A stretch of 25,443 nucleotides of DNA, taken from Anaerolineaceae bacterium (GTDB lineage: Bacteria > Chloroflexota > Anaerolineae > Anaerolineales > Anaerolineaceae). The position numbers and the translations under genes are program-made. A model generated the notes under the pieces. The model had not been told where the DNA came from. It did not search any database and was given only the letters and a program-made list of their open reading frames with translations. Shown in pieces: positions 23,804 to 25,443 of this stretch (positions are counted from its first letter, which is position 1; every line of letters starts with the position of its first letter). The stretch spans positions 1 through 25,443 of the forward strand of contig WOZA01000078.1 of the NCBI GenBank assembly GCA_011620505.1. The letters are read 5' to 3'.

Positions 23804-23809
23804 TTGCAC

Positions 23810-24439
23810 ATGCCCACATCTTATACTCCGTTGATTATCGGTATTGCAGGCGGATCCGGCTCAGGGAAAACGACCCTGGCAAACAGCATCCTTGAAGCAA
23901 TCGGGGAAGATAAAATCGCCCTTTTGCCGCATGATGCCTATTATCGGGACCAGCGCAACAAAACCCTGGAAGAGAGGCGGTTAGTCAATTATGACCACCC
24001 AGATTCACTTGAAACAGATCTGATGATAAAACACATTCAAACTCTTATGCGTGGGGAAGCGATTGACTTGCCGGTATACGATTTCAAACAACAAACACGG
24101 GTGGCAGAAACAGTCCGCATCCAGCCAAAACCGATCATCCTGGTGGAGGGAATCCTCATTTTTGTTGAACCTAAGCTGCGCAATCTGTGCTCGATGAAGC
24201 TCTTTGTGGATACCGATCAGGACATCTGCTTCATTCGCCGTCTGCTAAGGGATGTTACCGAACGCGGTCGCACAGTTGAATCCGTGATCGATCAATACCT
24301 GCGGACTGTCCGTCCGAGTTTCATTGAATTCGTGGAGCCAACCAAGCGTTTTGCGGACGTGATTATCCCCGTGGGTGGTCAAAACACAGTAGCTTCAGAT
24401 ATGGTAATCGCACGCCTGAAAGCGCTGCTGCCAGATTGA
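23810..24439 (+). CDS. udk: Uridine kinase
   Basis: Uridine kinase phosphorylates uridine and cytidine to UMP and CMP with ATP or GTP. The ATG at 23810 gives 209 residues, the usual Udk length, with the P-loop GGSGSGKTT (14-22), HDAYYRD, NYDHPDSLETDL and the DFKQQTR segment. All are recognised Udk blocks. The frame is open for more than 900 bases upstream, but that part is antisense to folD and is not protein-like. The start is supported by the -10 box six bases before it. The stop codon touches or overlaps the next gene, so the DedA-like protein is cotranscribed. A phosphoribulokinase-like relative is unlikely given these motifs. Confidence 0.95.
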   Translation: MPTSYTPLIIGIAGGSGSGKTTLANSILEAIGEDKIALLPHDAYYRDQRNKTLEERRLVNYDHPDSLETDLMIKHIQTLMRGEAIDLPVYDFKQQTRVAETVRIQPKPIILVEGILIFVEPKLRNLCSMKLFVDTDQDICFIRRLLRDVTERGRTVESVIDQYLRTVRPSFIEFVEPTKRFADVIIPVGGQNTVASDMVIARLKALLPD

Positions 24440-24990
24440 CCGTGGAAGAAAAACTCAAATTCACAAAACCTCAACTTTTGTTACGTATAGCGCTGCTAGT
24501 TTTGTTGCTGGCAGGCACCGTTGTCCTTATTCTCAATCGTGACAAAATTCAACACCTGGAGATTTACGGCTATTCAGGAATCTTCCTTGTATCGCTGCTT
24601 TCTAACGCCACGATCCTGCTTCCTCTGCCTGGGGTGATGATCACCTCGGCCATGGCGATGGCCTTTAACCCACTCTGGGTGGCGATGGCTTCTGGAGCAG
24701 GGGCGGCATTGGGCGAACTTTCGGGATATCTGGTTGGGTTCAGTGGGCAACCCATGCTTGAAAAGTCCGAAAGAGTTCAAAAACTGACAGGGTGGATGCA
24801 GCGCAATCAATCCTGGACGATCCTCCTGCTGGCGTTCATCCCCAATCCATTGTTTGATATGGCTGGGTTCATAGCTGGTGCATCCCAAATGCCCGTCTGG
24901 AAGTTTTTGTTATTTTGCCTGATTGGAAAAATCGCCAAGATGCTGGTGTTTGCTTATCTTGGCGCTGGCATCTTTAGTGTTTTCGAATAG
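24436..24990 (+). CDS. DedA/VTT-domain membrane protein
   Basis: This 184-residue membrane protein has an N-terminal helix (LLLRIALLVLLLAGTVVLIL), then a SNARE-associated/VTT domain. The GAALGELSGYLVG motif and the re-entrant IPNPLFDMAGFIAGAS motif are typical of the DedA/TMEM41/VTT superfamily, which in bacteria is linked to recycling of undecaprenyl phosphate or phospholipid flipping. The start is either TTG at 24436, overlapping the udk stop by four bases, or GTG at 24442. There is no clear Shine-Dalgarno for either, and I used the longer form. It is probably expressed from the udk promoter. No conserved Arg-rich segment beyond GKIAKM is visible, so it is a short member of the family. Confidence 0.85.
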   Translation: MTVEEKLKFTKPQLLLRIALLVLLLAGTVVLILNRDKIQHLEIYGYSGIFLVSLLSNATILLPLPGVMITSAMAMAFNPLWVAMASGAGAALGELSGYLVGFSGQPMLEKSERVQKLTGWMQRNQSWTILLLAFIPNPLFDMAGFIAGASQMPVWKFLLFCLIGKIAKMLVFAYLGAGIFSVFE

Positions 24991-25022
24991 AGAACAGGGA
25001 AATAATGCGTAGACCACTTTCC

Positions 25023-25051
25023 TGCACAAGGCATCCATGCCTGGGTATAAT
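25023..25051 (+). promoter_or_regulatory. rsmG promoter, predicted leaderless
   Basis: TGCACA (25023-25028, four of six matches to consensus) and GGG-preceded TATAAT (25046-25051) are 17 bases apart. The ATG of rsmG begins six bases after the -10 box, and no Shine-Dalgarno fits. A small palindrome fills most of the spacer. Confidence 0.6.
25029..25042. repeat. Perfect palindrome in the rsmG promoter spacer
   Basis: AGGCAT (25029-25034) and ATGCCT (25037-25042) form a perfect inverted repeat with a 2-base centre, exactly between the -35 and -10 of the rsmG promoter. This is a place where a repressor could bind. Chance occurrence is possible for a site this short. Confidence 0.4.
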
Positions 25052-25057
25052 CGTGAC

Positions 25058-25443
25058 ATGCACAATTGGATTGAATTAGCGGAAAATTATCTCGGCATCT
25101 CGTTGTCTGATTTGCAGCAGTCCCAATTCCAGCTCCTCCAGGATGAATTGCTCGAGTGGAATGAAAAAATCAACCTGACCGCTATTCGGGATGCCCAGGG
25201 AATACAGGAGAAACACTTTTTTGGCTCCTTAACCTGTTTTCTTGGCTTTGAGAAGTGGCCTGAAAGCCTGATCGATGTAGGCAGCGGGGCGGGTTTCCCG
25301 GGTTTGCCGGTTAAGTTCGTCATACCAGGATTGCGATTGACACTGGTGGAATCTGTCGATAAAAAAGCGAACTTTTCCCGTCATATCGTAGACAAGCTGG
25401 GTTTGACGAACGTCACAGTCCTTTCAAAACGCGTGGAAGAGGT
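25058..25443 (+). CDS. rsmG: 16S rRNA (guanine-527-N7)-methyltransferase, N-terminal part
   Basis: The first 128 residues are present and the gene runs off the window. It shows the RsmG N-terminus with NLTAI followed by KHFFGSL, and the S-adenosylmethionine loop DVGSGAGFPGLPVKF. RsmG methylates N7 of G527 in 16S rRNA; loss gives low-level streptomycin resistance in several bacteria. The start ATG at 25058 is set by the consensus -10 box only six bases upstream. RsmG often lies beside mnmG and parA/parB near the origin, but here it follows udk and a DedA-like gene, so no origin can be claimed. Confidence 0.93.
   Translation, partial: MHNWIELAENYLGISLSDLQQSQFQLLQDELLEWNEKINLTAIRDAQGIQEKHFFGSLTCFLGFEKWPESLIDVGSGAGFPGLPVKFVIPGLRLTLVESVDKKANFSRHIVDKLGLTNVTVLSKRVEE

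Noticed and set aside
22907..23809. Long open extension of the udk frame upstream of 23810
   Set aside because: It is antisense to the clearly conserved folD gene, has no protein-like character, and a -10 box lies six bases before the ATG at 23810.
22865..23809. Tetrahydrofolate riboswitch in front of folD
   Set aside because: The predicted leader is only about ten bases, too short for any riboswitch.
1..25443. Mobile element, CRISPR array, phage or defence system
   Set aside because: No transposase, integrase, direct-repeat array, nuclease or toxin-antitoxin gene was seen, and the genes are compact and housekeeping- or metabolism-like throughout.

Overview
The window looks like a piece of chromosome from an anaerobic bacterium. 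My best guess is the Chloroflexota class Anaerolineae. That guess rests on protein style (a secreted enzyme with a Pro/Thr-rich tail, an ACT-less SerA, a complete SelB) and on gene neighbourhood, not on a marker I could place in a tree. There are 23 protein genes, two of them cut by the window edges. I see no tRNA, rRNA, insertion sequence, CRISPR array or phage gene. Genes are tightly packed and no gap exceeds 300 bases; the longest is 5353-5629.

Layout. (1) 1-900, plus strand: C-terminal part of a Cu(+)-type P1B ATPase. (2) 5352 down to 982, minus strand: a PhzF-family isomerase, xpt (xanthine phosphoribosyltransferase), guaA (GMP synthase) and an MFS transporter. xpt and guaA form a purine-salvage pair. 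(3) 5630-6829, plus strand: a secreted L,D-transpeptidase, meeting the next block tail to tail at a bidirectional terminator (6833-6858). (4) 23761 down to 6907, minus strand: a 14-gene collinear run. In transcription order it is folD, 8-oxoguanine-deaminase-like amidohydrolase, carbamate kinase, threonine-synthase-like enzyme, GT2 glycosyltransferase, an unusual TrpB-like PLP enzyme, a 188-residue unknown, a D-hydantoinase, three antiporter-like membrane subunits (order as in hyfD-hyfE-hyfF), a long coiled-coil protein, selB and serA. (5) 23810 to the end, plus strand: udk, a DedA/VTT membrane protein and the start of rsmG.

The most interesting part is region 4. Aminohydrolase, hydantoinase, carbamate kinase and two fold-II PLP enzymes recall the anaerobic purine/hydantoin degradation clusters of gut bacteria (the ssnA-hyuA-yqeA type). 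FolD could handle the one-carbon units such a pathway releases. The carbamoyltransferase, the YgeX/YgeY proteins and the molybdenum hydroxylase of those clusters are absent here, so the set is partial or a variant. The antiporter-like trio has no catalytic (hydrogenase, NADH-oxidising or quinone-site) partner in the window. One subunit appears to lack the usual channel lysine.

Regulation. Three plus-strand genes (L,D-transpeptidase, udk, rsmG) have a TATAAT box ending only 6-7 bases before the ATG and no Shine-Dalgarno sequence, so their transcripts are predicted to be leaderless. Most minus-strand genes have a clear GGAG-type ribosome site. The -10 boxes at four or five promoters are preceded by GG or GGG, which may be a local promoter signature.
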